Notes under the pieces: generated by a model
Databases searched by the model: none
What the model was told of the DNA's origin: nothing
Seen by the model: the letters and a program-made list of their open reading frames with translations, nothing else
Part shown: positions 12,501 through 27,500 of the stretch, piece by piece
Layout: the number at the start of each line of letters is the position of its first letter
Numbering within the stretch: position 1 is the first letter of the stretch
Position numbers and translations under genes: made by a program
DNA from: Hymenolepis diminuta
Taxonomy: Eukaryota > Platyhelminthes > Cestoda > Cyclophyllidea > Hymenolepididae
NCBI GenBank assembly: GCA_900708905.1
Contig: CAADRB010000004.1
Span: 2,049,685-2,113,684, forward strand
Direction: 5' to 3'
DNA length: 64,000 bases

Positions 12501-15500
12501 GGATCAAGCCAATCACACTTTCTCAAGTTCAGGGGACGGAAACAGACGATATTTTACTGAATGTAAGAAAACACTTCAACATTATTTACACGATATCCGT
12601 GTTGAGAAAGAATGAATTCCAGTTGCTATAAATTGCCCCTATTTATAATCTTCATTAGAGAAAGGTGGCTAAGATGCAACCTATCCTAAGTCATTTAAAA
12701 TCAATCCAATCTTTAAGAAGTCAGTGGAGAGAAGTGTATTCAAAGAACGCCCTGGGATGATAAATAAAATATTGACTCAAACTACGTAAATCAAGTTCCC
12801 AACTTCGAATATCCCACGGCCCAATAATTTTGCTTTCAACTAACCAATTATCCATCCTGAGCAATAACTTCTGACAAAAATATAAGTGGATCCAACGAAT
12901 AAGTTTGGTTCGATTGCTACCGTGAAAGGCTACACCTTTCCACCGATACAGACGAGTACACATACGTTTCGCCACCGAAATTTGATTTATTTAGGCCTTT
13001 ACTGTTCACGAGAACAGCTCAAGTGTGTTTTTGTAAAATGCGAATCCGTGTGTGAGCCATTAGAATCTACCGATGAGCAGAAAATGCCACTATGTCAAGC
13101 TTCCCATTTTCAGGTGCAAAATCATTTTCGCATGCCTAAAAAAGAAGCGTTTCGATTTGGCAAATAAAGAGAGATCGAACTTCTCTCATTCCTGCCTTAT
13201 CTTAATTCATTAGAAATACTACAGCAAATGCGCCAGTAGACTCAAAAGACAAAGCCAGAGTTCGGTCGAAATTCTTACATGTATGATGTAAACTGGAGAG
13301 ATAAAGGCAAGAAAAAAAGAAACAAAAGAAAAAAATAAAATTATTGATAGACTTAGCAAAACTTAGATGATAGAGCAAATGAATTTTGAACTTCCTCCTT
13401 CCAATTAGCGACCAGGATCAGACTAGAAGATCGGTAAGCTCAGTAGAGAAATTGATCTACTACCGGTAATTACTGCTTACTCATAAACAGAATTGAGCTT
13501 AAGTCTCGCGGTTTAAAATTAGAAATGAAAAATATTTTTGCTTATTTGCTCACAATAATAAAAATTAACAACTAACTTTGTAATACCATTGGGATTGAAA
13601 GGCAAATCCATAAACTCCTTTCTAAGACAAGTACTAAAATTAAGAAATTAATTCCAATTAATGGAAATCGGGAAAAAGACACCCGAATGTGAGTTACCCA
13701 ATATATTTTCCTCCCTATTTTCAAATTACAAGTTCAGTATCCTAACGACCGTGTTTTTTTTTTGTTATTTATATAGTTAATACCCAGATCTTATTATTAT
13801 TATTATTACCAATAGTAACTACAAAATTGCAAATCATAAAGGGGAAGGGGACCAAAAGATACTGAGAGCAACTTCAAAGTATCAGAGTTATACTTCGTTT
13901 GATTTTGCAATTCGTGTTATACAATATTGTCTATATGCGTAGTCAATACTCCAAAATTCAAGTTTCACGATGTGTCGGTCTTGCCATTTCAAACCATTTT
14001 TTTCCTCCAATAGTTGAAAAGGCGAAATGATATTCAGGAACTTACAGTCGAAGTATAGCAGAGATGAAACGGCTAAAAATCCATAAATTTAGCCAAAAAT
14101 ATGTCACAATCCCAGAAGCCTACTTTCAAAAGAAAGTTACACTTTATTTTAGGATAGAGGTAGTGCACTACAGAATATAACGAACTTGATTGATATCGAA
14201 TGCCTTATTTATGGGCGCTTCAATTCTTACAAATGACAACAGCAATTGAGCTCTGCTCATTAGGATGCCAATCTCAATCCAAATATACTATACTCCCTAA
14301 AGGTTGCAGCTAAGAGCAAAAGATTTCAGCTAACAATTAGCAGAAGACGACCACAGTTTACAGAGATTCCGAAGTTTGATTCGAGATTAAAGCAGAATTT
14401 AGTAAACATCAATGATTAAAAATTGAGAGGGCGTAAGAGAAAATGAAGAAATAAGATTACTACCACTAACGAGGGAGAGCGTTAAAATCGAGCGTCTGCA
14501 TCACTAATCTTGTAACCTATCTGTGGTTAGATTTTGCAGGCGAAATCTGAGTTATCGAGAAAGAGGTGAGCGCAAATCGCTAATCAATATTCTTCAACTG
14601 CGTCGATAGAAAAGGGTTCAAGCAAACGCAAAAACGTGAACATGATTTTTGATCAAAATGAATTAACTTATTACTGATAAAAAAATTCAAGAAATTTTTG
14701 GGGAACGCTTCAACTTCGATGCGAAACACATTTAATTCTGTGCAATTAGTAAACATTTTTTAAATAAACAACTACTTTTTATTCTTAATTTGTAGAAAGT
14801 TAATCATGGACTTTGTCATTTACAATTTAAGCAGGAAAGTTTTAAAGACGCAAAGCAAAATAAAAATGAGCAGCAAGCCACATGATTCACAAATATTCGT
14901 ACTAATAAGCTTCTATCGTTTTTCTCCCCAACGTTTGGTAAACTTAAAACTATATCATGAGAAATGATTCATACACCATTTTACTTAAAATGATACTGAA
15001 TAATACAACTGTACAGCACTCAAAAAAATCAAAGAACGTAGAAAGATTAATGCCTCCATCAAATAATTCGGCATATTTTTAAAGCTATTCCGTCGATTGA
15101 GTTAAGATTAAGACAACCCTTCAGTATCATCATAGGCACGAAATGCTACTAACAAAATAAGTAGTGAAACATACCACGAGAGCCATCAGCGGCACTATTA
15201 TTGGGAGCAGAGGGGAGATGGTCAGAAACGGAGAGCTCATCAGGAAAGGATTTGGGGTCAGTGATGGGCACGATCTGAGTCAGCGAGGTCTGCACGAAGA
15301 TGGGTGCATCCAAGGGGATACTGTTTATCCACCGCTCTACCGATTGCATTCGCTCCTTAAGGAACAAACAACAGATTAGTCAATAGAGAAGCAAAAATGC
15401 GAGAGGAGAGGTAAACGTGCACACAGCCTCTCTCTCCAAAAGTCAACTAGATGATTGAATGAGTAAATTAACACATGTGCATGTAGAGGTAAGTCAAACG

Positions 15501-18500
15501 TGTTACAGAGACAGCACGTGTATTTTGTGCTATAAATACACATAGCAGTGGCAGTCAACACACGTGCAACAACACAGCTTGTGTTGCACCTTCTGCTACT
15601 ACTTCTGCATGACGACTGAGCATCAATTAATTAAAGACTTATCAACAAAAAAATTTCCACCCTACAGAAGAAATAATGGCACTCTAAAGGTCTACATACA
15701 AAGACTTATCGATTCTATTGAAATGACAACTTAAGATAGTGAAGCCTCGCTAAACTATGCTCATTAATCAAAAGCTAATCCATTTTACTATATAATAAAG
15801 GCCCCCTGGTTAATTTTGAGGTCACAACCTACTACTGTGTAATGACTGAGCATAAATTAATTAATGGCTTATTGACCAAAAGTTAGTGCCACCTACAAAA
15901 CAACAATGCATGTGTGTAATTGATAGGAAACATCAATTATATGAAAAAATGACTTTTATTCCTTTGGAATTTGTCAAAATACTGGTGCCTTGGAGATGAA
16001 ACACTTCAGTCTCCCTCTTAATTATTTCTTGAGCCTGAAACAGTCGTAGATGCGATTATATGAAAGCAGCGACGAGTATTTCATATAAGAGACGAATTGA
16101 CTTTATAGAATAATTTTAAAATATACTTAATTATAAGTTGTATTTAATCTATTGAAGAGTCACGACAGTTATGGTCCTTACGTGGATCTGATCTACCTTG
16201 AAGCCTGTATTGGGTGAAAGAAAACTCACTCCAGCTTATAAATCTCAACATACTTAAAGGTTCAAGAATAAGCGTTGATATCGACACAGAAATAAGTTGT
16301 GCGAGTGTAAATATAATGATAGATTATAAGACACATTTAAGATCAAATCATCGCAAAGAAGTGTCATGCAAAACTCAATACCGAAGATTCTATATTGGAG
16401 TCTCGGAGAGTTTAACGGACTACAGGCAAACTCTTGCACATAATTTAAACTTCAAATTAAACTATATTATGCATAATTTTATCATGCTATCATGTTTTGT
16501 ATAACTGCTGTAACAGCTCAATTTGAAACAATTTTCTGTTTAAAACATTTCAGCTAGTATCACCTAGATGCATTTAGCAAGTTAAGGCGACTCAAGTAGA
16601 TCAAACGGTCAATTAATTCCGAATAGTGGATATTAAACCATCTACTAAAAAACCTAAGGGTCAAATAATGAAAAATAAATTTTGAAATATAAACATCAGA
16701 TTATACCAATTGTGAATAGCACAATGCATCCAGAATTCAAATAACGTAAAACTCTTGATGTCCTGATTGCATAATTTCTAACTGACCTCTCTCCCCTTTT
16801 CAGCCTTTAAGGGACAATTTAACCGTTTCCGGTGTTTCACGCTCTCCTATGAATAAAAATTGCAATTTGCAAATATTAACAGTAGCACTCTAATACATAG
16901 TGCCTTGAATTTGCAATTTAATATTTAAATTTATTCGGTTTATCCTAATTTAATCAGCGTTTTAAAACCCAAGGGAATGTCCTAACACGCATCTAATATA
17001 GAGCATACACCTTAGAAATCTTCAGATATTCAACTTCAACCATTCTATATATTAAACCTGGACGTGGATTGGTGTCGTCGAAATCGTGCCATCACATCTT
17101 AAAATCTAAAACCATGATATGCAGGCAGGCAGGCATGAAGGCGGACGACTGATAAAACCGCTGCCAACACACAGGAAGAGATACGTATGTAGCGTCCAGA
17201 TATGTACGTACATGTATGTGTGCGCTCCTGTGTGTGTCCATTATTCAGTTACTTGGAAATTTCATTAACATCAGAAACCCTTCATGATTTGCAGCTGTGC
17301 AGCGCACTACACAGTTCACTGAAGAACCGATTAAGATTAATTATAATTCTGAATGGCAATAACATATGGAGCAGAAAATTTTTGATACTTGACATATAAT
17401 CCGATCCAAAAACCGATCATCTACTGTCTTATTCCCAAATGTAAGAATAAAACAGCATTCAACCAACTTAATAAATGATCTATAATTCGATTTTAAAGCT
17501 GAATAAGTAACAGTTATGTTTGAAATATTTTTTTCTATCTTTTCTATGGAGAGAATAATAATATATCCAAAAAAATCATAGGAATATATCATAACCCTCC
17601 ACAGAACCTAGAATGCTTGCAAAACGAAAGAATGGGTAAAATAACTTGATACTTCATAACTATAATAAAAAGTCAGAATCTTCAAGTCTCAAACCAAGTA
17701 AAGGGGAAGATTTTTCAGCGCTCAGACAATATGCTAACATCCCGGACTCTCTCTCCAATAAGAAGGCTGCATTCTGTCATTCCTCGTTTCAACAGTATTA
17801 GCTAATACGGATGTACAACGATGAGAATCGATTCCAAACCAATGGATTACTTGATAGGAATTAAAGCACAGGAATATTTTTAATGTGTTGCAGGACTCAT
17901 GACCAACCATATTACTTTTTACTTTTATTTTTGAGAAAGCTTCACATACAATGAGAAGGAACAGACGCCGCAACTCAGCCTTTTAAACTTTAGCACTTAC
18001 AGAAGTAAGCTTCTTTGTGCTTTCGGGTGACTTAGAACTGCTTTGTGAAATGCGCGAATGTATGATAACTGACATCCAAATGCGATTTTCGCCTATCTTC
18101 AAAAATAATTAATGGCTTAAAATATCTCAAGCCAATATTTCACGGACAAGGAGGCAACATAACGGGGATCAATATAAGCCCACTCTTTTGAAACCGATAT
18201 CCAAAAAATGCAACGTTCCCACTCTCTCTACATCCAAATCATCACTAATTTATCCCCAGTAAAACGAAAAAAAGTTTTACAATTTTTAATCGTGGAAAGT
18301 AAATGACATCGAATAACATTAGGTTCGATAAATGATAAAGAGGAGGGGATCAAGACACAGAGAACAACGTTAAGGTATCAAAGTTCAACTTCATTTAATA
18401 TTTTGACTCGGGCAGTTCACGTTCAAAAATTGAAATTTCACGACTCATCCCCTGAATTGCAGCAAATGCTTCCCTACGAATTTTGGTGCTTATTGATCGC

Positions 18501-21500
18501 TATTGTTTTATCAAGAAGGGTCAGTCTTGCTGTTTCAGTTTATCTTTCCCCGTGACTGAGAAAGCAGATGAATTTGTAAGATACTCCACAGCTTACAGCT
18601 TTAACACGGCAAGTGTTAAGTTAGAAGAGCTCCGTAAGCTTTGGTCATTCAAGATAAACTCTTATGGTAATTCATAGGTATTCTATATAAATGAACAGAG
18701 AACGGAAACTCTGACAAATGCCAAAACACCAGAATTCCAAGATATGTCTTTAAAGAGTAAACAATAAGGACGTTTATACTCTCCTTTTAAATTTCAATAA
18801 GTGGAAATGGTCAGATATTTTAAATACCCACCAGGAGAAAAAGAACATTTGCTTACCAGCTGCAAATGAGGTGTCATACATAAATCAATACGAAAAATGA
18901 AGTAAAATAATATCAAATTATTTGGAGATTCACATGACAGAAAATATGACGACAAGTTGGATTTTAAGATCACCGACAACGACGGTAAAATGCGTGTTCT
19001 AGTGAACTCTTGCAACTCATGAAAAATTTTGATCGCACATGCAGAAAAAGATATGTACAGGATCCCATTTTTCACACGAGTATTTCACATTTAGTCATGC
19101 AGTTTGCCGCGTTGCAAAGTTAATGAGGTAAAAAAGAACACTTAAAATTTATATTTTTAATAAATGTACTTACTTGAGCCAAATAAGTGACTCTTGTAAA
19201 TAGGCAATAGAATAATCTACTCCAGATACTTAAAATAAAACAATAAAGACAAATCGCTTTCCAGGGGTCATCTTAACTAGAGGGGTAGCAGTAAGATACC
19301 TCTATGATGAGAAACTTGCCTTCTGCTACCTCCCTCTTTTAATCAGTACGTTCCCTACATGTGGGTTAACGAATAATGATATGCTGGCATTACATTACAT
19401 CGGCTGCTAACCTACCAATACATATAAATAGCCAAAAATACAATTAAAGTTCTTGAATAGCTAAAAGTTTGTACAGAAATTCAAATAAGAGAGATAAAGC
19501 ACTTCAAAATACCCCGAGAAAGTCGCTGCATACCCCAATATTAAATTACAAAAGGAGCAAAGTTCCTAAATTTAACAAATCTCACTCATCAAAAATTTCG
19601 ACTATGATGGCCTGTAATTCTTTGTATTAGCTTATAACATGAGCCATCAAAAATCGATCGCCTCGCTGAAAAATCCAGAGAAAGTCAAAACAACACAGAC
19701 CGGATCTCAAGTAATTAGGCCAACCAAACATACGTACATATTTGTACACACATGCGGGCGTGCACGCACGGACGATCAGACATCTAGAGGTAATGGCAGA
19801 AACTTCGCGAATAACCTAGTTAAAAGACAACCCCACATATAAACTAGTCACAGTAGTAGTAGTGTGTCTTCGTCACATATTTATCTAGGCGCACACGTCC
19901 TACTTTTTTTCACCCCAGTGCTGTTCAGAAGAAAATCAGCGCATTATCAGCATTAAACCTTGACTTCCTAGCTCATTTAGAGAAATAGTAAAGATAGAGA
20001 GAAGGTATTCTGGAGTTACTCTTATGAGGAACTCGCATTCCATTACCATCATTTTTAACTAGAACTACCTATTATGATTGGCCATCCATGTGCTTAAATA
20101 TGCCCCGATGAGCATCGACCTCCGTAACCTCTGACTTGACAGATATGCACGTTGACTAGACATATGCCTTAACAACAGATCTGTTTTTTTCCCCGTAATC
20201 ACCTAATGGAAAAAAAGATTGCAATGTATATTTTACGTTTTTATCAATAAATCAATAAAATGCCAACAGTAACAAAACTTGCAAGAACGTTTCCGTATTT
20301 TGTTCAAAAGAAGTAGAAATTGGCTCAGGTACTTGAAATTCTCCCCATCAATCAAAATCAAAATGATTTCAAATAGACGGGGATTTTAAAATCAAGAAAT
20401 TTACATTTCCCCTTACGATAACCTTAAAATTTATTCATGTGATTCAGCTCTAGAGCGAAAAGTTTCAAAACAATTACATAGCGAGATAGTGGCCTTGAGG
20501 GATAAAAACAATGGTGACCAGCTAGCCATTAAATTAATGCAGAAATTGCTAATGTTTTATAACACACCAATAAAGGCGTGCTAATTCAACTCGGTGATGA
20601 TTTGAATAATCGAGACGCACTGCAGCTAAAGGAAAGCAAACGAAACAAATCTAATCAATTCAGAAGAAAACTAGTGACTAGCAAAAGTCCGAAAATAACA
20701 AGAAATAACATATTCCCTAAGTTGAGTTATGTAATTAACCAGACTCAGGACCAAATCTCTCAGAACATTACATCCGCGCGTCTGATTAACATATTGGTAG
20801 CGATCAACATGCACGCTTGCACATCCAGTGAACCGTACAGGAGGGAAGAGTGTATTTTTCCCATCAAAGTTGAGGTAATTGTGAATCTTACCTTTGGCAA
20901 TTCCAGATGTACATTTAAGTCCATTCCGAATAAAGTAAGCCCGATTTTGTTAAAATGCAAGATTAAGAAAACGCAGCTAAATGAAGACTGACATTCAGCG
21001 CAAGGTCTCAAGCATGCAATCTTCTTCAAACCTGATCTCCAACCGACATAAGTGTTCTCAAATATCTTAAGCGATTGAGATCCTAATTACAAAGAACCTT
21101 TTAATATCCAATTAGAAAGCTTCAAATATTGCTTTCTCCCTGCCCCATTAAATGCAATAATGACACAAATATGTATATGGCACTTTGATACTACCATTAA
21201 CTGGCCATTTTATTTTGACCAAATGAATAAGTTAACAAGAGAAAAGCAGAAGCAAGCAACTCACGGATTCGCGGAGACTGGGCGGAGGGACAGGATGTGC
21301 AGGGATGGAGGAGAGATGCTGCTGCTGCTGTTGTTGAGTGCTTTCCAGAAGAGATTGAGCAGCAGCAGCGGCAGCCACAGCGGCAGCAGCAGTCTGATGA
21401 GCCCCACCGCCGCCGTTGGCCTGTTGCTGATGATGCTGAGCTGTGGGATGGTGGTGGTTAAACTCAAGAGCTGGCTGTTTGGGAGGTGGGGGCTGGTGAT

Positions 21501-24500
21501 AGCCTGTGACAGTGGGATTACTACTAGGGGTCACATTGGGAGCGGGAGTCTTTTCGTTACTGGAGGGTATTAGATTCATGTGCCAGTTGGTTGCAGTTCC
21601 ATTCCCTCCTCCTCCCGTCGCACCTTCTAGATGGCATATTCCATTCATCTACAATGCAAAAGAAAAAGTAATAAACCATTTAGAACCGTAAAAACTAAGA
21701 GAAATGAATATAAATACAAGTATATCCCTACTAAGCAGGAAATTTTAATAAACTCAAATATAATCAACTAGTTGTCAGAGAAGAGATAAATGAACTGATA
21801 AAAACATGACCAACCTCTCTCAGGCTCATAACACATTAACATTTGTTTTCCACTTCTATTATCCAGTGTGATTAGACGATTCAACATGATTAATTATTTG
21901 AGTGAATGCTTATCTCTCCGATCTATTCTACCTGGCAGTAAGAAGACAACAGTAAATCAAGTGTTCGATTAAATTTACTAGACAGCATCCTCTGAATATC
22001 ACTGATATGAACTTATCAAGGAACTCAAGTATCAAATTAAGGAAATCGAGCTTTAGAACATCTGGCTGTCATATACTGAATTATAACCCTTATGAGAAAG
22101 TGGGTAACCCTATGCTTCCAAGATTCAAATAAAGTAAGAATCAACTTAATTATACACTTTCATTCGACTCCAATTCCATCTTTAACTGACCTGCTTTGTC
22201 ATTTCTCGTATTCAGATGTGGTATAAAATAACCTACAAAAGCCAGAACTCAATATCAACACGTAATTGCCCTAATAGTAGGCTTTACTCCAAAACTCTGC
22301 AAGGCCATGACCCTGCAATTCAGCTCATTTTAACAAATATGAAAATTTCATGAATTAATAATAACTTAAGTTAACAGTTAACAGGATGCTATGTCATGAT
22401 TACACCTCATAAAGGTCTTTTTGCATTGCCATGGGTAATAATAACAACCAAAAGTCAAACAAACGTAGTTTTTGTGGGCCAGAAAGGGCTTAAGTGTCAT
22501 CGTTGCAAAACAATGACTCTTAAGATCTTTGGAAGAGATAGGTAATGCAAGCAACTAATCGAAATGTACATAGTACAATATATTCGTTATTTACCCATTT
22601 CGATGCTTCACGGAAACTATGTGAGATTAAGGAACCATATCTCGAACATGACCTTTAATCTTTGACATTACCAACCATGACACTATAAAAGGCTGAAGTT
22701 GTTGAGAAGGCCAACGGGAAAAAGAAAATATTGAAGCAAATATAGAGAAGACAAAATACTCCTCTCTCTCTCTCTCTCAATAAAATGTTAAAGAGAAGAC
22801 GCCGCAAAAGCTAAAATTGTATCTAAACCTACGGAGTGATGGAAGCCAAAAAGTTGACAAAAAAACTGTTACGCGGTGAAATGACGAAATTTGGATGATG
22901 AATTCGTGACATATCCATAGTCAATCTCATTTCAATAGACATGTACAAAACGCAGAAAAGTTACCTATTTGAATCTATGAAGTTATGGACTCTTTATAAA
23001 CGTATATGAGGTACGAAAGCGAACAGACTCCCTACAAATTTACAAAGACTGAAATAGTAAAGAACTCAATGGAATCTAATCATCCAAACAAATCTGATAA
23101 AGTCAAAGATAAAATCCACTAGGATAAAATCAAATCGAATATTTTGCTACTTGCAATCTTCCAGTTTCTATGAATTTCATGAATCTCATTATTGAAGTTA
23201 TAAGAATATCTTTAGGTATCTTATAGACGATAGAGAAATAAAAGGGACGCCAAATAAGGACCTACCTTAAGAAAAAACATTCAACGCGAAATAGACGAAA
23301 TAATGAACAGTATGAGAAAAAAGAATAGACGTCAAAGAAACAATAAAATTTTGATGTTGAGTATTAACTCCACTTGAATATCTGCACAAAAGAGAATGTA
23401 TCAATGAGGATTCGGTGTCCTTGATTATTAAAAACGGGAATGTGAGATGAGATGAACTAGTAAACAAACTCACTATACACCTATTGAAGCCCATGAGATT
23501 TCGTCTTCATAGTTGGACAAAGAGGCAACCTTTCTAACGCCCATATAGCCACTTTAGTCACTTCACGATGAAGTTGTCACACGAATAATAAAGGAAAAAG
23601 GCAATGTATAGACCCTTCAGTAACAACGAATACCTTCAGAATAAAAGTTCCACCCGAAGTATATATCCAAACGACAGAGCATAACACACCTATTCACAAA
23701 GAGACATTATGAAGACGATACGCGGTGTGTAGGATGACGTCAAACAAACAGGCCAGAGATTTTAGACTCATTTTAAGTACACCATTAACAACCTTGACAA
23801 TGATTAGATAATCACAAATTATTTTTGCTATTCAATGTATACGAGAAAACGTATTCACACTACAGCATGATAGGTAACACGAGTAGATAAAAACAGTAAA
23901 AGAACATAGTAGATCAAATGAGAAGAATGGAGTACAGATAAGATCCAGGTCAATTAGATAATGAACGATTATCAATAAAGGGTTCCTATTCTATGATTGA
24001 GGGTCTCATAAATCGTTCAAAAATCTCCAAAATATTTTGGGGAAGTATTTTTCAACAATCAACTTGGAGTTCCTCAGACGAAATAATGCTATCTCTCATC
24101 TGTTCATTTTCAATGAATATTGTTTGTCATCTAGGAATTATTGGATATGCAACGATAAGTTAAGTCAGTTAAGGAAAGTATTAACAACACTTGACTCGAG
24201 CAGAAGAAAAGTATTCTGAAACCGTTTTTAAAAACCCACAATCGCACCAGAATTAACTAATGCGATTGGCCATCTACCATGCTAGATATGCGCCGATGAG
24301 CATCAATCTTATGGCCTCTGCCTTTTTAATAATTACAGTGCGGGTTAATGAAAACTTCCCAAGCCCATTAGGACAAGTGTTCAAAGTACTTAACTTGGGT
24401 AGGGGGGAAGGATGCCCGGAGCAGCTCCTGCGAGAAATTCACATTCTGATACTTCTTTTGTTCACTAGAATTAACCAAGGCGTTTGGTCACCTGCACCAC

Positions 24501-27500
24501 TGGATGTGCACTGATGATCATTGATCTCGTGACCTCTGGCTTTGCAGAAGTACACGTCGACCACTGCGTCAACGGCGCATTGTGGGTTTACTAAATCTTC
24601 CGGTAGCTTCCAAATCCACTGAGGGAAACCTTTTCCAATACTCACCTTAGAGAGAGAGAAGTAAAATCATGAAGTCCCTAATGCGATGCTCGCTTTCTGC
24701 CCTATCTTAACTGGCCATTTGTAAACGATCATCCCGTACATCAGATGAGTATCAAACCCATTACCTCTGACTTGGCAGAACCACACACAAGCCACTATGA
24801 TCAACGGTGGAGATATTACAATCCTCACTTCATAAAAGCAACTCAGACCTAGTTATATAAGTTTGAAATCTATCAGAGTACATTCTGAGATTGTGATGAT
24901 GCTTTTTGCAGAAATTTTTAAATTCATTCCACATCTCAGAAGAAGTGAATTTGTGCCTTTTTGTGGAGGCGAAATTCCACACGTACAAAATAGTAAATTC
25001 CTTTAGCTGTAAAACTAAAAGTGAGGAAAAGAATTGTTTAGTGAAATAGGAGAGAATTGACAAGTGTCAATTCGATGTCAACACGATGCTCTTTTATAGT
25101 ATTAACACAGTTCAAAACTAAGTTCCGTTAAGAAACGTAAATCGAATTAATGGCTCAATCACATACATACAAAGGGGAGTGGTGTGGACACAGGAATTTA
25201 AGGTGAAGGTTTCAACTACGAAGACACCTAAGAACTGAATGAAATGAAGGAGATGAGTTGACCTAAATTTTATAATGATGCAACCCATCGTGCAATTTTA
25301 CCGTTGAAGTATCGAAAACTAAAACTTTCAATAAAAGGAATAAAAACTTTAAATCACTTACCTAAGAAACGGGAGAATCTGGTAATACTTTGATTAAGAA
25401 ACTACTAATTAACCAACTAGAGTGAATGGGCTCAGATGGGATTTGAAATCATCTGACTTACTACTTATATCTCAATGCATAGAGTAGAAGGAAAAGTGGT
25501 AACTTCTAGGACTTAGTGATACCGGTTAATAATGGTTAAAAAGGAATGACCTAGTGCGAATTCAGCAAATTAGGTAAAAGTTTAAATATCTAGGAATCTG
25601 AGAGTTACATAAACGCTTGAGAGAGAAAGAGGAATTGACTACAGGTTTACATAATGCAACTCATCTTTAATGTGCATTGACTCATGTAAATCTATCAATC
25701 AATATTCGATTAGAAACATTAATCTTCGCTGAAGAAAATAGTTTTGTATCAAACCGACTTATTGATTTTCTGGTTGATACACTGCTGCAATTAATCAATG
25801 GCGATAGATTTGAATTCACACAACGTACTATTCATACCCAAATGTATCAGGTAGAAATATAAGGTTACATAAAATTAGCCAGTGATAGGTATGAGCTTTG
25901 TGGCATAACAGTCAACTGAAATATTCATTATGTTAGAGAGTTTGATGCTCATTTTACAGTACTTCCAGTGAATAACATATTGGTCAAGAGAGGGATAGTA
26001 GAATGGGAGTTTCTCATAAAAAAGCTCCAGGATATTTCTTCTCAACTGATTTAATACCATTACACGGGTACAAAGGGAAGAGATCAAACATGAGGTCTTG
26101 GACACAATTTTCAACCTTAAATGAAAAACGGAAATTTTTTAATTATCATTATAACATGATCAAACATAAATCTGTGTACTTATTCATCCTTGATGGTTTT
26201 TTCAGTACGAATGAGAGTGAAAAATGATCGATTTGCACCCCAATCGCAAACACATGTACGCACACAGCGTAAATACACACACACGGACACTCGATATCGT
26301 ACCTTTTACAGAAAAAAATAGCCTAGCAAGTAAATAGGAGGCTCCTTTTTTCTAGAACCAATATAAGTGTATTGACAAACAGAACATGGGAGAAAATTTA
26401 CAATTACTGACGAATCGATTTCTGGCTGAAGTAAACGAACACGTGAAAAATCTATCACAGAGCGGGTAATGTGTAAAGGGATATAGAGGGCTAATAACGT
26501 CCAGAATCTAGTTTTCTAAATACCAGATGGTTATAGCTAAACCTCCCGATAATTTGCACGCGCATTTTCGATTTAAACTTCCCAAGTAAAGCTATGAAAG
26601 ACGAGCATGAAAAGATTTGCTGGGCTGGAGACAAACTTAACAGAATTACATAAGGTCAGTTTTGGAAATAACACGCATTGACCAACAGATCGAAGACTAA
26701 CCAAGATCTCATCTTGAACACTAACAATTTCAATCAGCAATAGTGCTGTAAACGAAGAAGTATTGAGAGGAATTGACCAATATCTAAACTCTACGTCCAA
26801 TCGACAACCACCGAACATTATTGAAAATAAGAATTGACCTCCCTTAAACATGGCCTCTTAACAGATTTTTGCCGCCCGTTTCCCTACGACAAAATGGCAT
26901 TAGTGATAAGCTTTTACTGAAGATTATAAAATCAAGGGGATTATTCACTCAAGATAGAAAAAATATTCTGCTAAAATATTATACCGAATGACGAGTTGAG
27001 AAATTAACAAGGAACTGTACTGCCGAAGTTATACAACAAAACCCTCCATCTCATCAGCCAATAATTGTGTTCGAACGAGAAACGTTCACAAGTTTTATAT
27101 GAATAATGAAAAAGAACTTCATTAGGAAGAAAGTCACTAATATACAATCTGCTAAAGGGATTTACCCTCAGACATGCGCTTTAGCTTACTTGATTTTCCA
27201 AAGTTCCACTTCCATGATTTGATCCCTGGGTTTCTAGGTGTATTCAAATTCGCGATATTCAGAGCTGACTTGATTGAGTGATCACGACACCTTGATTCAC
27301 TCTTGTCATCTTATGGTCATAGGCAGGTAAATGAGACAAACTTTGACGTTTCAGTATGGCAAAGCTTGGTCATAAATAATTTACCTATCGACATATACTT
27401 ATAAATATATATTTCATGTGAGGATTATCAGATTCCTTCATGATTATTAGAAAATGGCAGATCAATTTGGCTTGCCATTCGCTTAAGTATTATTATGATA

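Larger units (their letters stand above)
10755..15174 (-). other. Intron 3 of the 391-residue gene
   Basis: The donor is GTATGT and the acceptor is TTTCTCCAG. The interior holds a minus-oriented tRNA-like SINE (11,081-11,238), a short (TTA)6 run and a family B copy near 13.84-14.04 kb. Overlapping frames on both strands at 12.72-13.17 kb look like chance and match nothing I know. Confidence 0.6.
15356..21264 (-). other. Intron 2 of the 391-residue gene
   Basis: The donor GTGAGT follows Ser156; the acceptor is TTCCTTAAG before Glu157. It contains a family B copy (18.34-18.65 kb) and a SINE (20.00-20.18 kb). A 137-codon plus-strand frame at 20,578-20,991 resembles no family, overlaps an 89-codon frame on the other strand and has no splice partner; I read it as chance. 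Confidence 0.6.

Noticed and set aside
20578..20991. 137-codon plus-strand frame
   Set aside because: No family resemblance, an 89-codon frame on the opposite strand over the same bases, and no matching splice partners. It lies in an intron of the minus-strand gene.
21160..21573. 137-codon plus-strand frame rich in Leu and Ser
   Set aside because: It is the complement of the Gln/Ala/His-rich exon 2 of the minus-strand gene, whose splice sites and phases fit.
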